A stretch of DNA of 64,000 nucleotides from Lysobacter_I brunescens. Lineage in GTDB: Bacteria; Pseudomonadota; Gammaproteobacteria; Xanthomonadales; Xanthomonadaceae. A model generated the notes under the pieces. That model saw nothing but the letters and a program-made list of their open reading frames with translations, did not search any database and was not told the origin of the DNA. This document shows, piece after piece, positions 1 to 8,692 of this stretch (the stretch's first letter is position 1; every line of letters starts with the position of its first letter). Location of the stretch: positions 806,001 to 870,000 of the forward strand of contig NZ_JBHTIF010000001.1 in the NCBI RefSeq assembly GCF_042677005.1, written 5' to 3'. The position numbers were made by a program, and so were the translations under genes.

Positions 1-689
1 AGAACAACGTCGGCCAGGCGAACTACGACCCGCTGTTCGCTTTCGGCCACGGCCTGCGCTACACCGACGACGGCACGCTCGCGCCGCTGCCCGAGGACTC
101 CGGCATCGCCGCAGCACCCGCGCAGCCGAACGTGTTCTTCGTGCGCGGCAAGGCCGCCGAAGGCTTCCGCCTGCGCCTGACCGACGCGAGCGGCGGCACC
201 TACGACGTGATGCACACGCGCGGCGCGACGCCCGATGGCGCGCTGTCGATCGCCGGTGTGGATCGCCTCGCCCAGGAAGACGCACGGCAGCTGCTCTGGA
301 CCGGCACCGGTGCATCGGCCGCCGAACTGATGGCGACACCCGCGCAGGACCTGCAGCGTCAGACCGACGGGGATGTTTGGGTGATCGCGGACCTGCGCAT
401 CGATGCGCTCCCGAAGACCGGCAAGGTCGCATGGCTGGCCGCGTGCGGCGACAAGTGCGGCGCATCGATCGACATGACTTCGCAGTTCGCCGGCCTGCCG
501 CGCGGCGAGTGGCTGCGCGTCGGCATGCAGCTCAAGTGCCTGCGCAGCAACGGTGCGAACGACATGCGCAACGTGACCGTCCCGTTCGGCCTGCGCGCCG
601 CGCCGGGCTTCAAGCTGACGGTGTCGGGCATCGGCCTGGGGACGGATCCGACGCACAAGCTTGCGTGTCCTGCCGCGCCAGCACCCTGA
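1..689 (+). CDS. Glycoside hydrolase family 3 beta-glucosidase, C-terminal part (5' truncated)
   Basis: The frame is open from base 3 at the window edge to a TGA at 687-689. The first residues include YDPLFAFGHGLRY, the conserved end of the GH3 alpha/beta-sandwich domain. About 200 residues follow that fit the galactose-binding-like C-terminal (ExoP_C-type) domain of exo-beta-glucosidases in this bacterial group. Such enzymes remove terminal glucose from beta-glucans or cello-oligosaccharides, usually in the periplasm. The catalytic Asp and Glu lie upstream of the window, so activity cannot be checked. A strong stem-loop follows the stop, and the next gene converges on it. A GH64 glucanase and the glucose-catabolic operon lie just downstream, which suits a beta-glucan utilisation locus. 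The family call is fairly secure; substrate is inferred. Confidence 0.8.
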   Translation, partial: NNVGQANYDPLFAFGHGLRYTDDGTLAPLPEDSGIAAAPAQPNVFFVRGKAAEGFRLRLTDASGGTYDVMHTRGATPDGALSIAGVDRLAQEDARQLLWTGTGASAAELMATPAQDLQRQTDGDVWVIADLRIDALPKTGKVAWLAACGDKCGASIDMTSQFAGLPRGEWLRVGMQLKCLRSNGANDMRNVTVPFGLRAAPGFKLTVSGIGLGTDPTHKLACPAAPAP

Positions 690-710
690 CGACGATGCGA
701 CCGAACGAAA

Positions 711-737
711 GAAGGGGCGTGCCATGCACGCCCCTTC
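711..737. terminator. Bidirectional stem-loop between convergent genes
   Basis: An 11-bp perfect inverted repeat (711-721 with 727-737) encloses a 5-nt loop and is followed on the plus strand by a short pyrimidine run (CTGTTTC). It sits between the convergent GH3 and GH64 genes and probably ends transcription from both sides. Confidence 0.75.
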
Positions 738-773
738 CTGTTTCACCGCCGTTGCGCCAGCGGATGCCGATGA

Positions 774-2543
774 TCACCAGCCGATGCTGTAGGTCACCGT
801 AGTCGGCGCACTGGTGTGCAGCGACGGACTGTGATCGCCCACGTCGTCGTACGAGAAGCCGTAGGCGAGATAGTCGTAGGCGATGTCGCTGTCGTGCCAG
901 AACTTCGCATACCAGTTCGCCAGCGATCCCGCCGGATAGAACGCATTGCGGTTGTACCAGTTGGCCGGACTCTCGATCACGTGGCGGTTCAGCGCCGCGG
1001 CAACCTGCGCCTGGATCTGCAGCTGCGTGCCGATGTGCTGCGGCGCCGCGTTGCGCGCATCGTTGAGCAGGCCGTTGCCGAGGAACACCATCTGCGTGTC
1101 CGGCTTGCCGTTGATGTAGAAGACGCCGTTCTCGTTGCCGCCGGTGAAGCGGAAGGTATCGCCGGTGATGCGGCCGCGGAACGTGCCGAGGTTCGGCAGC
1201 GTGAACACCAGGTCTTCGTTGCGGTAGCGCGCCCACACCTGGTCGATGTACGGCTGCAGGTAGCCGGCGTTCGGCTTGCCGCTGCCGAAGTTCGCATGCG
1301 CCGGCGCGATCACCCGGTACGGCGTGTACGGCGCCTGGCCGAGCGGCTTGAACGGCGTCGGCACGCGCGCGACGAAGCGCGAGATCACGTCGTCGCGGGT
1401 CAGCGTGTCGATGCGCTCGCCGACGGTGCGATCATAGCCGTTGAGGCCCTGCACGCGCAGGCGCAGCGGGAAGCCGAAGTGATCGACGCGCGTGGTGTTG
1501 ACGTAGATGCCCGGGTTGCCCATCGATTTCGGCAGGATCGCCATTTCGCCGAAGTCGAAGTACACGTCGAGGTTCGGATCGGTCGGGTTCTCGATGTTGG
1601 CGCCGGCATAGCCGATGTTGCCGTTGCCGTCGCGCACGACCTTGATGTACATCGGGCTGCCCACCGACAGCAGGATGCGCGCGGAGTTGATCGGCGCGAT
1701 GGTGACCTGCGGCAGGTCGGACACGCGGTGGAAGTAGTTGCTGTAGCGCTCGCCGTTCTTCACCAGCGCACCATTGTCGGCATCCGACATCGGAACCTGC
1801 TGGCCGGCGGCGTTGATCCACACGAACTGCCCGGTCTGCCAGCTCTTGCCGATGATCGCGTAGTACACCTGCGCGTTGGTCCAGCGGCCGCGCGTCAGGT
1901 TCTGCACGACGAAGGTGGTGCGCTCGTTCCAGGTCCCGCCGGTGACCGGCACGACCTTGAACGACGACACCGCATCGTTGAAACCCTGCGCGCCGAGGTC
2001 GGGCACGTTGCCGCTCACCGTGACCGTGCCGCCACCGTAGTTCACGTCGCGGAACAGCTGCGCCTGGTAGCCGGCCACGACCTTCATCGACGAGGCGCGG
2101 TCGTTCCATGCCGTGCCGATCCAGCTCGAATCGACATCGGAACAGAGGCTCGCGCCGCCGTAGTTGATGTTCTCGTAGAAGCAGACGCGGCCGGTCGGCG
2201 TGGTGCCGCTGCCGATGGTGTTGGAGAACCAGGGCGTGTCGCGCCCGGGATCGCCATAGGTGAACGAGGAATTGAGGACCTGCCCCGATGCCACTGGGCT
2301 GACCGCACGCTCGTACCGCGCGGCGGCGCTGTTGTAGCCCATCCGGAAGTTCTGCTGCCCGCCGCCTGCGAGCGTGTAGTGCACGTCGACCCACTGGATC
2401 GTCACGTTCGGCTTGAACCAGATCGTGGCCGTGCTGCCACTGACATCCACGCCGCGCGTGTATTCCTGTGCATGGGCCTGGAACCCGAGAACGGCCAGCA
2501 ACAGGGTCCACCCTGCCAGCCAGGTGCGTATGGTGCGATGCAT
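774..2543 (-). CDS. Secreted beta-1,3-glucanase, GH64, with CBM56-like and beta/gamma-crystallin modules
   Basis: A 589-residue secreted glucanase that should cut beta-1,3-glucan such as laminarin or fungal cell wall. The order is: signal peptide ending near AHAQ (about residue 26); a beta-sandwich module (about 28-115) resembling the curdlan-binding CBM56; a beta/gamma-crystallin-like double Greek key (about 120-200) with YENINYGG and FRDVNYGG; then a GH64 catalytic domain to the C-terminus. Likely catalytic acids are Glu333 (in FDFGEMAI) and Asp354 (in TRVDHFGFP), by analogy with the Glu/Asp pair of laminaripentaose-producing glucanase. ATG at 2543 is chosen because GGGAGA lies 9 nt upstream; an in-frame TTG two codons earlier is less likely. 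The Lysobacter glucanases GluA-C are remembered as similar. Its promoter shares an operator with zwf. Confidence 0.88.
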   Translation of the reverse strand: MHRTIRTWLAGWTLLLAVLGFQAHAQEYTRGVDVSGSTATIWFKPNVTIQWVDVHYTLAGGGQQNFRMGYNSAAARYERAVSPVASGQVLNSSFTYGDPGRDTPWFSNTIGSGTTPTGRVCFYENINYGGASLCSDVDSSWIGTAWNDRASSMKVVAGYQAQLFRDVNYGGGTVTVSGNVPDLGAQGFNDAVSSFKVVPVTGGTWNERTTFVVQNLTRGRWTNAQVYYAIIGKSWQTGQFVWINAAGQQVPMSDADNGALVKNGERYSNYFHRVSDLPQVTIAPINSARILLSVGSPMYIKVVRDGNGNIGYAGANIENPTDPNLDVYFDFGEMAILPKSMGNPGIYVNTTRVDHFGFPLRLRVQGLNGYDRTVGERIDTLTRDDVISRFVARVPTPFKPLGQAPYTPYRVIAPAHANFGSGKPNAGYLQPYIDQVWARYRNEDLVFTLPNLGTFRGRITGDTFRFTGGNENGVFYINGKPDTQMVFLGNGLLNDARNAAPQHIGTQLQIQAQVAAALNRHVIESPANWYNRNAFYPAGSLANWYAKFWHDSDIAYDYLAYGFSYDDVGDHSPSLHTSAPTTVTYSIGW

Positions 2544-2686
2544 CTTCAACTTCTCCCTGCGTCCGGGGACGCCTTGCGTTGAGGGGGGGATGGCGCGCCG
2601 TCAATCGGCGCCGTGCGCTCCGCGCACGTCCATCCACCACGACGCGGCACCCGCCCCCTGCATCACGTGGCCGTCGTGGCGGCGCC

Positions 2687-2715
2687 ACTCTACGGCCAAT
2701 TGACAGCGTTGTCAC
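2687..2715 (-). promoter_or_regulatory. Sigma70-type promoter of the GH64 glucanase
   Basis: Read on the minus strand, GTGACA (2715-2710) and TAGAGT (2692-2687) are separated by exactly 17 nt. Transcription would start near 2680, leaving a leader of about 137 nt before the ATG at 2543. The -35 hexamer overlaps the operator palindrome and the oppositely directed zwf promoter. Confidence 0.55.
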
Positions 2716-2728
2716 TCTCGCGTAGAAA
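2700..2728 (+). promoter_or_regulatory. Sigma70-type promoter of the Entner-Doudoroff operon
   Basis: A consensus -35 (TTGACA, 2700-2705) and TAGAAA (2723-2728) are separated by 17 nt. Transcription would start near 2735, giving a leader of roughly 200 nt before the zwf start. It is the best promoter match seen upstream of the zwf-pgl-edd-glk-eda run. Confidence 0.6.
2701..2714. promoter_or_regulatory. Palindromic operator shared by two divergent promoters
   Basis: TGACAGCGTTGTCA is a 14-bp pseudo-palindrome: TGACA-N4-TGTCA, with a central CG step and half-sites matching at 6 of 7 positions. That geometry is typical of LacI-family operators. It overlaps the -35 elements of both the zwf and GH64 promoters, so one bound repressor could block both. 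The regulator is not encoded in this window, and its identity is unknown. Confidence 0.5.
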
Positions 2729-2939
2729 GCCAGCCTAACGCGATGATTTTCATTGGGATTACCGATGTTGCAATGCGTCAATAACTTTTCCGGAGTGGCT
2801 CCAGGGCTGGCAGGACGGCCTGCCTGTCGGATGCCACGCGCGAATACCGCGATACGCCTGCCGCCGCGTGCAAACGTATGCATCGCGTCGCCTGCTGCGC
2901 GCGGATTACGCTTGCTGGCCCAGATTCCCGGATGACACC

Positions 2940-4403
2940 GTGCCCGCCACCCCCGCGACCCTGCTGACGATCTTCGGCGCCACCGGCGACCTGGCGCAGC
3001 GCATGCTGCTGCCGTCGCTGTACGGCCTGCATCGCGACGGCCTGCTGCCCGAGGGCCTGCGCATCCTCGGCACCGCGCGGTCCTCGCTCGACGATGCGGG
3101 CTTCCGCGAGCTGGTCGATGCCGCGCTGCGCCGCTTCGTGCCCGCGTCGTTCATTGATGAGACCGCGATCGCTTCTCTGCTCGATCGCGTCCACTACCAG
3201 CCCGCCTCGCTCGACGACGACGCTTCGATGGCGGCACTCGCGTCGCGCGTCTCGTCGCTGCGCTCGGGCGACGTGCTCTACCACCTCTCCACCTCGCCGT
3301 CGTTCTACGTCCGCGCGTGTGCTGCGCTCGCCGCACACGGCCTCGCCGGTCCGGGCACCCGCGTGATGCTGGAGAAGCCCATCGGCCACGATCTTGCCGA
3401 GGCCGTCGCGATCAACGACGGCGTCACCGCGTGCTTCGACGAGGATCGCGTCTATCGCGTCGACCACTACCTGGGCAAGGACGGCGTGCAGAACCTGCTC
3501 GCCCTGCGCTTCGGCAACGCCCTGTTCGAGCCGCTGTGGAACGCGCGGCACATCGAGCAGGTGCAGATCACCGTCGCCGAGACCGTCGGCGTCGAGGGAC
3601 GCGGCGACTACTACGACGGCTCCGGTGCGATCCGCGACATGCTGCAGAACCACCTGCTGCAGCTGCTGTGCCTCACCGCGATGGAGCCGCCCTCGCAGTT
3701 CGAGCCCACGGCGGTACGCAACGAGAAGATCAAGGTCCTGCGCTCGCTGCGGCCGATCGGGCGCGGCGATGTCGCCTCGGAGACCGTCGCCGGTCAGTAC
3801 ACCTCCGGTGCGATCTCCGGCCAGTCGGTGCCGGGCTATCTCGAAGAGTTGGGCCGGGGGAGTCGCACCGAGACCTTCGTTGCGTTGCGCGCGCACGTCG
3901 ACAACTGGCGCTGGTCGGGCGTGCCCTTCTACCTGCGCACCGGCAAGCGCCTGCCGCGCCGCTGCACCGAGATCTACCTGCAGTTCCGCGCCGTGCCGCA
4001 CTCGATCTTCGCGCGCGGCGGCGCCGCAACCCAGCCCAACGCGCTGGTGATCCGCCTGCAGCCGGAGGAGCGCATCGAGCTGCAGCTGATGCACAAGACC
4101 CCGGGCCTGGACCGCAGCGGCTTGCGCCTGTCGCAGGTCTCGCTGGACCTGGACCTGGACGAGGAGTTCGCCAGCGTGCGCCGCAGGCTGGCGTACGAAC
4201 GGCTGTACCTCGATGCCATCGAGGGCAACGGCACCCTGTTCGTGCGCCGCGACGAGACCGAGGCGGCGTGGCAGTGGGTCGATGCGATCCTCGACGGCTG
4301 GCAGCAATCGCAACAGGCGCCGCGTCCGTACGCCGCCGGCACCTGGGGCCCGACCGCAGCGGTCGCCCTGGCCGAGCGCCACGGCCACAGCTGGCGCGAG
4401 TGA
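2940..4403 (+). CDS. zwf: Glucose-6-phosphate 1-dehydrogenase
   Basis: Oxidises glucose 6-phosphate to 6-phosphogluconolactone with NAD(P)+, the entry to the Entner-Doudoroff route. The Rossmann fingerprint FGATGDLA is at residues 12-19, EKPIGHD follows, and the active-site signature RVDHYLGK is at 173-180, containing the Asp-His-Tyr of the family. I chose the GTG at 2940, which gives 487 residues, close to the usual 485-495. An upstream in-frame ATG at 2868 would add 24 residues with no family counterpart. It is the first gene of a five-gene run (pgl, edd, glk, eda) and follows the operator-bearing promoter at 2700-2728. No 6-phosphogluconate dehydrogenase gene is linked, which suits Entner-Doudoroff use rather than an oxidative pentose cycle. 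Confidence 0.95.
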   Translation: MPATPATLLTIFGATGDLAQRMLLPSLYGLHRDGLLPEGLRILGTARSSLDDAGFRELVDAALRRFVPASFIDETAIASLLDRVHYQPASLDDDASMAALASRVSSLRSGDVLYHLSTSPSFYVRACAALAAHGLAGPGTRVMLEKPIGHDLAEAVAINDGVTACFDEDRVYRVDHYLGKDGVQNLLALRFGNALFEPLWNARHIEQVQITVAETVGVEGRGDYYDGSGAIRDMLQNHLLQLLCLTAMEPPSQFEPTAVRNEKIKVLRSLRPIGRGDVASETVAGQYTSGAISGQSVPGYLEELGRGSRTETFVALRAHVDNWRWSGVPFYLRTGKRLPRRCTEIYLQFRAVPHSIFARGGAATQPNALVIRLQPEERIELQLMHKTPGLDRSGLRLSQVSLDLDLDEEFASVRRRLAYERLYLDAIEGNGTLFVRRDETEAAWQWVDAILDGWQQSQQAPRPYAAGTWGPTAAVALAERHGHSWRE

Positions 4404-4505
4404 AGGGAGACACGCATGCATGCACAGGCTCGGCTGTACACGCTTCCGGTCCGCGATGTGCGGGAGAGGCATGATCGCCATGACCGCAACCGGAGGGACC
4501 CCGCG

Positions 4506-5210
4506 ATGGCGGTGATCGAACACGCCTACGAGGACAGCGCGGTGCTGGCCGAAGCCGTGGCCTCGCGCCTGCGCCAGGCCTGCACCAGCGCCCTGGCCCA
4601 TCGCGGCCACGCCTTGCTGTGCCTGGCCGGCGGACGCACGCCGTTCCCGGCGTATCGGCAGCTGGCCGCGAGCGCGGGCATCGACTGGGAGGATGTCGCG
4701 ATCGTCCCGGGCGACGACCGCTGCGTGCCCTGGGACCATGCGGCGAGCAATGTCGCCTCGCTGCGTTCGGCATTCGCCGAGGCCCAAGGCGTGCGCGTCG
4801 GTGCGCTGACCACGCCCGACGGCGATCCCGGCGCCTCGCTGCAGCATGCACGCACGATGCTCAGCCGCCATGCCGACACCTTCGACGCGGTGGTGCTGGG
4901 CATGGGCGAGGACGCGCACACCGCCTCGCTGTTCCCCGGCGCGCGCGGTCTGCCGGCGGCGCTGGCCCCGGCCTCGCGCGAGGACGCGTTCCTGATCCAT
5001 CCCGAGCCGCTGCCGCCGGAGGCGCCGTACCCGCGCATCACCCTGGGCCTGGCGCGGCTGCTGCGCACGCGGTCGATCCATCTGATCGTCACCGGTCAGC
5101 GCAAGCGCGAGGTGCTGCGCGAGGCGATGGCCGCCAACGACCCGCTGCGCCATCCCATCGCCGCCGTGCTGCGCGCCGCCCGCGACGTGCATGTGCACTG
5201 GAGTCCGTGA
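4506..5210 (+). CDS. pgl: 6-phosphogluconolactonase
   Basis: Hydrolyses 6-phosphogluconolactone to 6-phosphogluconate in the cytoplasm. The protein has the NagB/Pgl-type fold signatures: LAGGRTPFPAYRQL near the N-terminus, the PGDDRCVPWDHAASN segment, and GMGEDAHTASLFPG in the second half. The ATG at 4506 is preferred because GGAGG lies about 10 nt upstream and the resulting 234 residues match the family. An in-frame ATG at 4416, also with a purine-rich upstream stretch, would add 30 residues. The gene is 102 nt after zwf and its TGA directly abuts the GTG of edd, so it is surely cotranscribed and probably translationally coupled. Confidence 0.93.
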   Translation: MAVIEHAYEDSAVLAEAVASRLRQACTSALAHRGHALLCLAGGRTPFPAYRQLAASAGIDWEDVAIVPGDDRCVPWDHAASNVASLRSAFAEAQGVRVGALTTPDGDPGASLQHARTMLSRHADTFDAVVLGMGEDAHTASLFPGARGLPAALAPASREDAFLIHPEPLPPEAPYPRITLGLARLLRTRSIHLIVTGQRKREVLREAMAANDPLRHPIAAVLRAARDVHVHWSP

Positions 5211-7058
5211 GTGAGCCTGCACCCCGTCACCGAGCGCGTCACCGAGCGCATCGCCGAGCGTAGCGCGAAGACGCGCGCCGCCTATCTCGCCCGCATCGAC
5301 GCCGCACGCCCGTCCGGCCCTGCGCGCAAGGACCTCGGCTGCGGCAACCTCGCCCACGGCTTCGCCGCGTCGGGCGCGGACAAGCCTTCCCTCAAGGCCG
5401 GACACGCCGGGCACATCGGCATCGTCACCGCCTACAACGACATGCTCTCGGCCCACCAGCCGATGGAGCACTACCCCACCCTCATCCGCATGGCCGCGCG
5501 CAATGCCGGCGGGTCGGCCCAGGTCGCCGGCGGCGTGCCGGCGATGTGCGACGGCGTGACCCAGGGCCGCGCGGGCATGGAGCTGTCGCTGTTCTCGCGC
5601 GATGTCGTGGCCCAGTCCACGGCCATCGCGCTGTCGCACGAGATGTTCGACGCCGCGCTGCTGCTCGGGGTCTGCGACAAGATCGTGCCGGGGCTGCTGA
5701 TCGGCGCGCTGGCCTTCGGGCATGTGCCGGCGATCTTCGTCCCGGCGGGGCCGATGCCCTCGGGCCTGCCGAACAAGGAGAAGGCGGCGGTGCGCCAGCG
5801 CTTCGCCGAGGGCAAGGCGACGCGCGAGGAACTGCTCGAAGCGGAGTCGGCCTCGTACCACGGCGCGGGCACCTGCACCTTCTACGGCACCGCCAACTCC
5901 AACCAGATGCTGGTGGAAGTGATGGGCCTGCACATGCCGGGCACGGCGTTCGTGAACCCAAACACGCCGCTGCGCGATGCGCTGACGGTGGCGGCGGCGG
6001 AGCAGGCGCTGCGCATCACCCACCTGACGAACGACTACCGGCCGATCGGCCGGGTCGTGGACGAGAAGGCGATCGTGAACGCGATGGTCGGACTCGCCGC
6101 GACAGGTGGTTCGACCAACCACGCGATCCATCTGGTCGCGATCGCAAGGGCCGCCGGCCTTATCATCGACTGGGACGACCTGGACGAACTCTCAAGGCAC
6201 ACGCCGCTGCTGGCACGGGTGTACCCGAACGGCAGCGCGGACGTGAATCACTTCCACGCGGCCGGCGGTCTGGGCTTCGTGATCCGCGAGCTGGTCGAGG
6301 CGGGGCTGATGCACAAGGACCTGCTGTGCGTGCATGGCGGCGACCTGCTGCGGCAGGCCACGGTGCCGGCGCTGGAAAGCGGGACGAAACTGGTGTGGCA
6401 CGATCCGCCGACGCAGTCGGGCGACACCACGATCCTGCGCGGGGTGAAGGAACCCTTCGATGCCGAGGGCGGCCTGCGGCGACTGCAGGGCAACCTCGGC
6501 CGCGCGGTGGTGAAGGTCTCGGCTGTCGCGCCGGAGCATCGCCGCATCGAAGCGCGGGCGAAGGTGTTCGAGACCCAGGACGCGCTGCTGGCGGCGTTCA
6601 AGGCCGGTGAACTGACAGGCGACTTCGTCGCGGTGGTCCGAGGCCAGGGTCCGCGCGCCAACGGCATGCCCGAGTTGCACAAGCTGACCCCGACGCTGTC
6701 GGTGCTGCAGGATCGCGGGCAGCGGGTCGCGCTGCTGACCGACGGCCGCATGTCCGGCGCCTCGGGCAAGGTGCTGGCGGCGATCCACGTGAGCCCGGAA
6801 GCCGCCTGCGGCGGCGCGATCGCGATGCTGCGCGAGGGCGACGTGATCGCGATCGACGCCGAGGCCGGCACGATGCAGGCACTGGTCGACGAAGCCGAGT
6901 GGTCGGCACGTGAACCCGTGCAACCGAACCTCGCCGCCAGCGCCCACGGCACCGGCCGCGAACTGTTCGCCACCATGCGCCGCACCACGACCTCCGCCGA
7001 ACGCGGCGCGTGTGGCTTGTTCGGCGATGACGACGATGGCGCGGAGGCGTCGACATGA
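5211..7058 (+). CDS. edd: 6-phosphogluconate dehydratase
   Basis: Dehydrates 6-phosphogluconate to 2-keto-3-deoxy-6-phosphogluconate and belongs to the IlvD/Edd iron-sulphur dehydratases. At 615 residues it is a normal Edd length. Visible family blocks include GGVPAMCDGVTQG, LLGVCDKIVPG, ANSNQMLVE and LTDGRMSGASGKV; the cysteines in the first two blocks and in the GAGTCTFYGTANSN region fit the cluster ligands. The start is a GTG immediately after the pgl stop, with no spacer. The 3' end overlaps glk by four bases (ATGA), a sign of translational coupling within the operon. Confidence 0.95.
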   Translation: MSLHPVTERVTERIAERSAKTRAAYLARIDAARPSGPARKDLGCGNLAHGFAASGADKPSLKAGHAGHIGIVTAYNDMLSAHQPMEHYPTLIRMAARNAGGSAQVAGGVPAMCDGVTQGRAGMELSLFSRDVVAQSTAIALSHEMFDAALLLGVCDKIVPGLLIGALAFGHVPAIFVPAGPMPSGLPNKEKAAVRQRFAEGKATREELLEAESASYHGAGTCTFYGTANSNQMLVEVMGLHMPGTAFVNPNTPLRDALTVAAAEQALRITHLTNDYRPIGRVVDEKAIVNAMVGLAATGGSTNHAIHLVAIARAAGLIIDWDDLDELSRHTPLLARVYPNGSADVNHFHAAGGLGFVIRELVEAGLMHKDLLCVHGGDLLRQATVPALESGTKLVWHDPPTQSGDTTILRGVKEPFDAEGGLRRLQGNLGRAVVKVSAVAPEHRRIEARAKVFETQDALLAAFKAGELTGDFVAVVRGQGPRANGMPELHKLTPTLSVLQDRGQRVALLTDGRMSGASGKVLAAIHVSPEAACGGAIAMLREGDVIAIDAEAGTMQALVDEAEWSAREPVQPNLAASAHGTGRELFATMRRTTTSAERGACGLFGDDDDGAEAST

Positions 7059-8062
7059 TCTTGCATGAACCGCTGGCGCTGCCGGCCCTGATCGCCGACA
7101 TCGGCGGCACCAACGCGCGTTTTGCCTTGACCGACCTCGCGTCCGCCGCGCCGCGCGTGCTGCAGCCGCAGAGCCTCGATGCCTCACGCTTCGCCAGCCT
7201 GCAGCATGCAGCCGAGCATTACCTCGACATGGTGGGCGTACGCCCGAAGCACGCGGCGATCGCGGTGGCCTGCCCGGTCGACGGCGAGGAGATCCGCCTG
7301 ACCAACCGCGCCTGGTCGTTCACCCGGCGCGAGCTGCAGGCATCACTGGCGCTCGATCACCTGCATGTACTCAACGATTTCGGCGCGGTCGCCTGGTCCG
7401 TACCCGCGCTCGGCGAGGAAGACCGCATCGTGCTGCACGGCGATGACGATGCGCTGCGCGAAGGCCCGATCACCGTGCTCGGTCCCGGCACCGGACTCGG
7501 CGTCGCGCTGCTGGTCGGCCACGACGCGGACTGGCAAGTGGTCGAGACCGAAGGCGGCCACGTCAGCTTCGCGCCGCTGGGCGACGAGGAGCATGCGATC
7601 GCGCGCTGGTTCTCTGCGCGTTTTGGCCGTGTGTCGAACGAACGCCTGCTCTGCGGCGCCGGCCTCTCGCACATCGACGCGGTGCTGCGCGATGCGGTCG
7701 ATCACACCAATGGCCAGCACCACGCCCTGCGCGAACCGGCCGACATCGTCAGCGCCGCGCTCGAAGGCCATGACCTGGCCGCACGTCGCACCCTCGCCCG
7801 CTTCTGCGCCGTGCTCGGCAGCGTCGCCGGCGATGCCGCGCTGATCCACGGATCGCGAACGGTGATGATCGCCGGCGGCATCGTCCCGCGTTTCGTGCCC
7901 TTCCTGCGCAGCAGCGCGTTCCGCGAACGCTTCCTCGCCAAGGGCCGCTTCGCCGCGTATCTCGAATCGGTGAACATCCGCGTCATCACCCACACCTGCC
8001 CGGGCCTGCTCGGCGCGGCGATGGCGCTGCGCGCCGATCTCGCGAAGGAGCATGCACGATGA
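7055..8062 (+). CDS. glk: Glucokinase
   Basis: ATP-dependent glucokinase of the bacterial Glk (ROK/hexokinase-like) group, making the glucose 6-phosphate that zwf uses. The phosphate-binding motif ADIGGTNARFAL occupies residues 14-25 and the adenosine/phosphate segment VLGPGTGLGVALL follows at about 142-154. At 335 residues the length is typical. It overlaps edd by four bases upstream and eda by four bases downstream, placing glucose phosphorylation in the same transcript as the Entner-Doudoroff enzymes. This implies that free intracellular glucose, for example released from beta-glucans by the neighbouring hydrolases, is a main substrate. Confidence 0.94.
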   Translation: MILHEPLALPALIADIGGTNARFALTDLASAAPRVLQPQSLDASRFASLQHAAEHYLDMVGVRPKHAAIAVACPVDGEEIRLTNRAWSFTRRELQASLALDHLHVLNDFGAVAWSVPALGEEDRIVLHGDDDALREGPITVLGPGTGLGVALLVGHDADWQVVETEGGHVSFAPLGDEEHAIARWFSARFGRVSNERLLCGAGLSHIDAVLRDAVDHTNGQHHALREPADIVSAALEGHDLAARRTLARFCAVLGSVAGDAALIHGSRTVMIAGGIVPRFVPFLRSSAFRERFLAKGRFAAYLESVNIRVITHTCPGLLGAAMALRADLAKEHAR

Positions 8063-8688
8063 CGCCCGAGCAGCTGCAGCGCATCGACGCCATCCTGCGC
8101 GCTGCGCCAGTGGTGCCGGTGCTCGCGATCGACGACCTCGACGACGCCGTGCCGCTCGCACATGCGCTCGTCGACGCAGGATTGACCGTGCTCGAAGTCA
8201 CCCTGCGCACGCCGGTCGCGACCGACGCCATCCAGCGCATGCGCGACGTGCCCGGCGCCATCGTCGGTGCCGGCACCGTGCTGACCGCGCACGACTACGA
8301 ACGCGCCGTGAAGGCAGGCGCGACCTTCGTCATCTCGCCAGGCGCGACCGAAAGACTGTATGAGGCAGCCAACCTTTTCGATGTGCCCCTGCTGCCCGGC
8401 ATCGCCACCGCCAGCGAACTGATGCGTGGCCTCGAACACGGCTGGACCCGCTTCAAGTTCTTCCCCGCCGAAGCCAGCGGCGGCATTGCGGCGCTGAAGG
8501 GTTTCGCCGGCCCGTTCCCGCAGGTGAAGTTCTGCCCCACCGGCGGCATCGATGCCGCGAAGGCGCCGGCCTATCGTGCGCTGCCGAACGTGCTCACCGT
8601 CGGCGGCTCGTGGATGGTGCCGGCGGATGCGCTGAAGGTGAAGGACTGGGCGCGGATCGGCGCGCTCGCTGCGGAAGCCGCGCGCTGA
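8059..8688 (+). CDS. eda: 2-keto-3-deoxy-6-phosphogluconate aldolase
   Basis: Class I aldolase splitting KDPG into pyruvate and glyceraldehyde 3-phosphate. The Schiff-base lysine is Lys133 in RFKFFPAE, matching the E. coli residue number, and the general base is Glu46 in VLEVTLRT; GIATASELM is also conserved. Length (209 residues) is typical. It is the last gene of the run, starting in a 4-base overlap with glk, and ends four bases from the convergent ubiA stop. No clear terminator fits in that gap. Confidence 0.95.
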   Translation: MTPEQLQRIDAILRAAPVVPVLAIDDLDDAVPLAHALVDAGLTVLEVTLRTPVATDAIQRMRDVPGAIVGAGTVLTAHDYERAVKAGATFVISPGATERLYEAANLFDVPLLPGIATASELMRGLEHGWTRFKFFPAEASGGIAALKGFAGPFPQVKFCPTGGIDAAKAPAYRALPNVLTVGGSWMVPADALKVKDWARIGALAAEAAR

Positions 8689-8692
8689 CGCC

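Larger units (their letters stand above)
2544..2939. other. Divergent intergenic region, no gene seen
   Basis: About 400 bases separate the glucanase and zwf. They hold the two divergent promoters and their shared operator near 2687-2728, then a comparatively AT-rich stretch (about 2740-2795) inside the predicted zwf leader. I see no convincing small coding gene. Confidence 0.5.

Noticed and set aside
2701..2714. Naming the zwf operator as a HexR, GntR or other defined site
   Set aside because: The HexR and GntR consensus sites that I remember differ. Only the LacI-like geometry can be supported, so no regulator is named.
4416..4505. Upstream ATG of pgl as the true start
   Set aside because: It would add 30 residues without family counterpart; the ATG at 4506 has GGAGG upstream and gives the usual length. 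It remains a possible alternative.
2778..6131. Very long minus-strand open frame (over 1100 codons) opposite zwf, pgl and edd
   Set aside because: Its translation is Arg/Ala/Gly/His-rich low-complexity sequence with no motifs, as expected opposite high-GC genes. The plus-strand genes have complete catalytic motifs.
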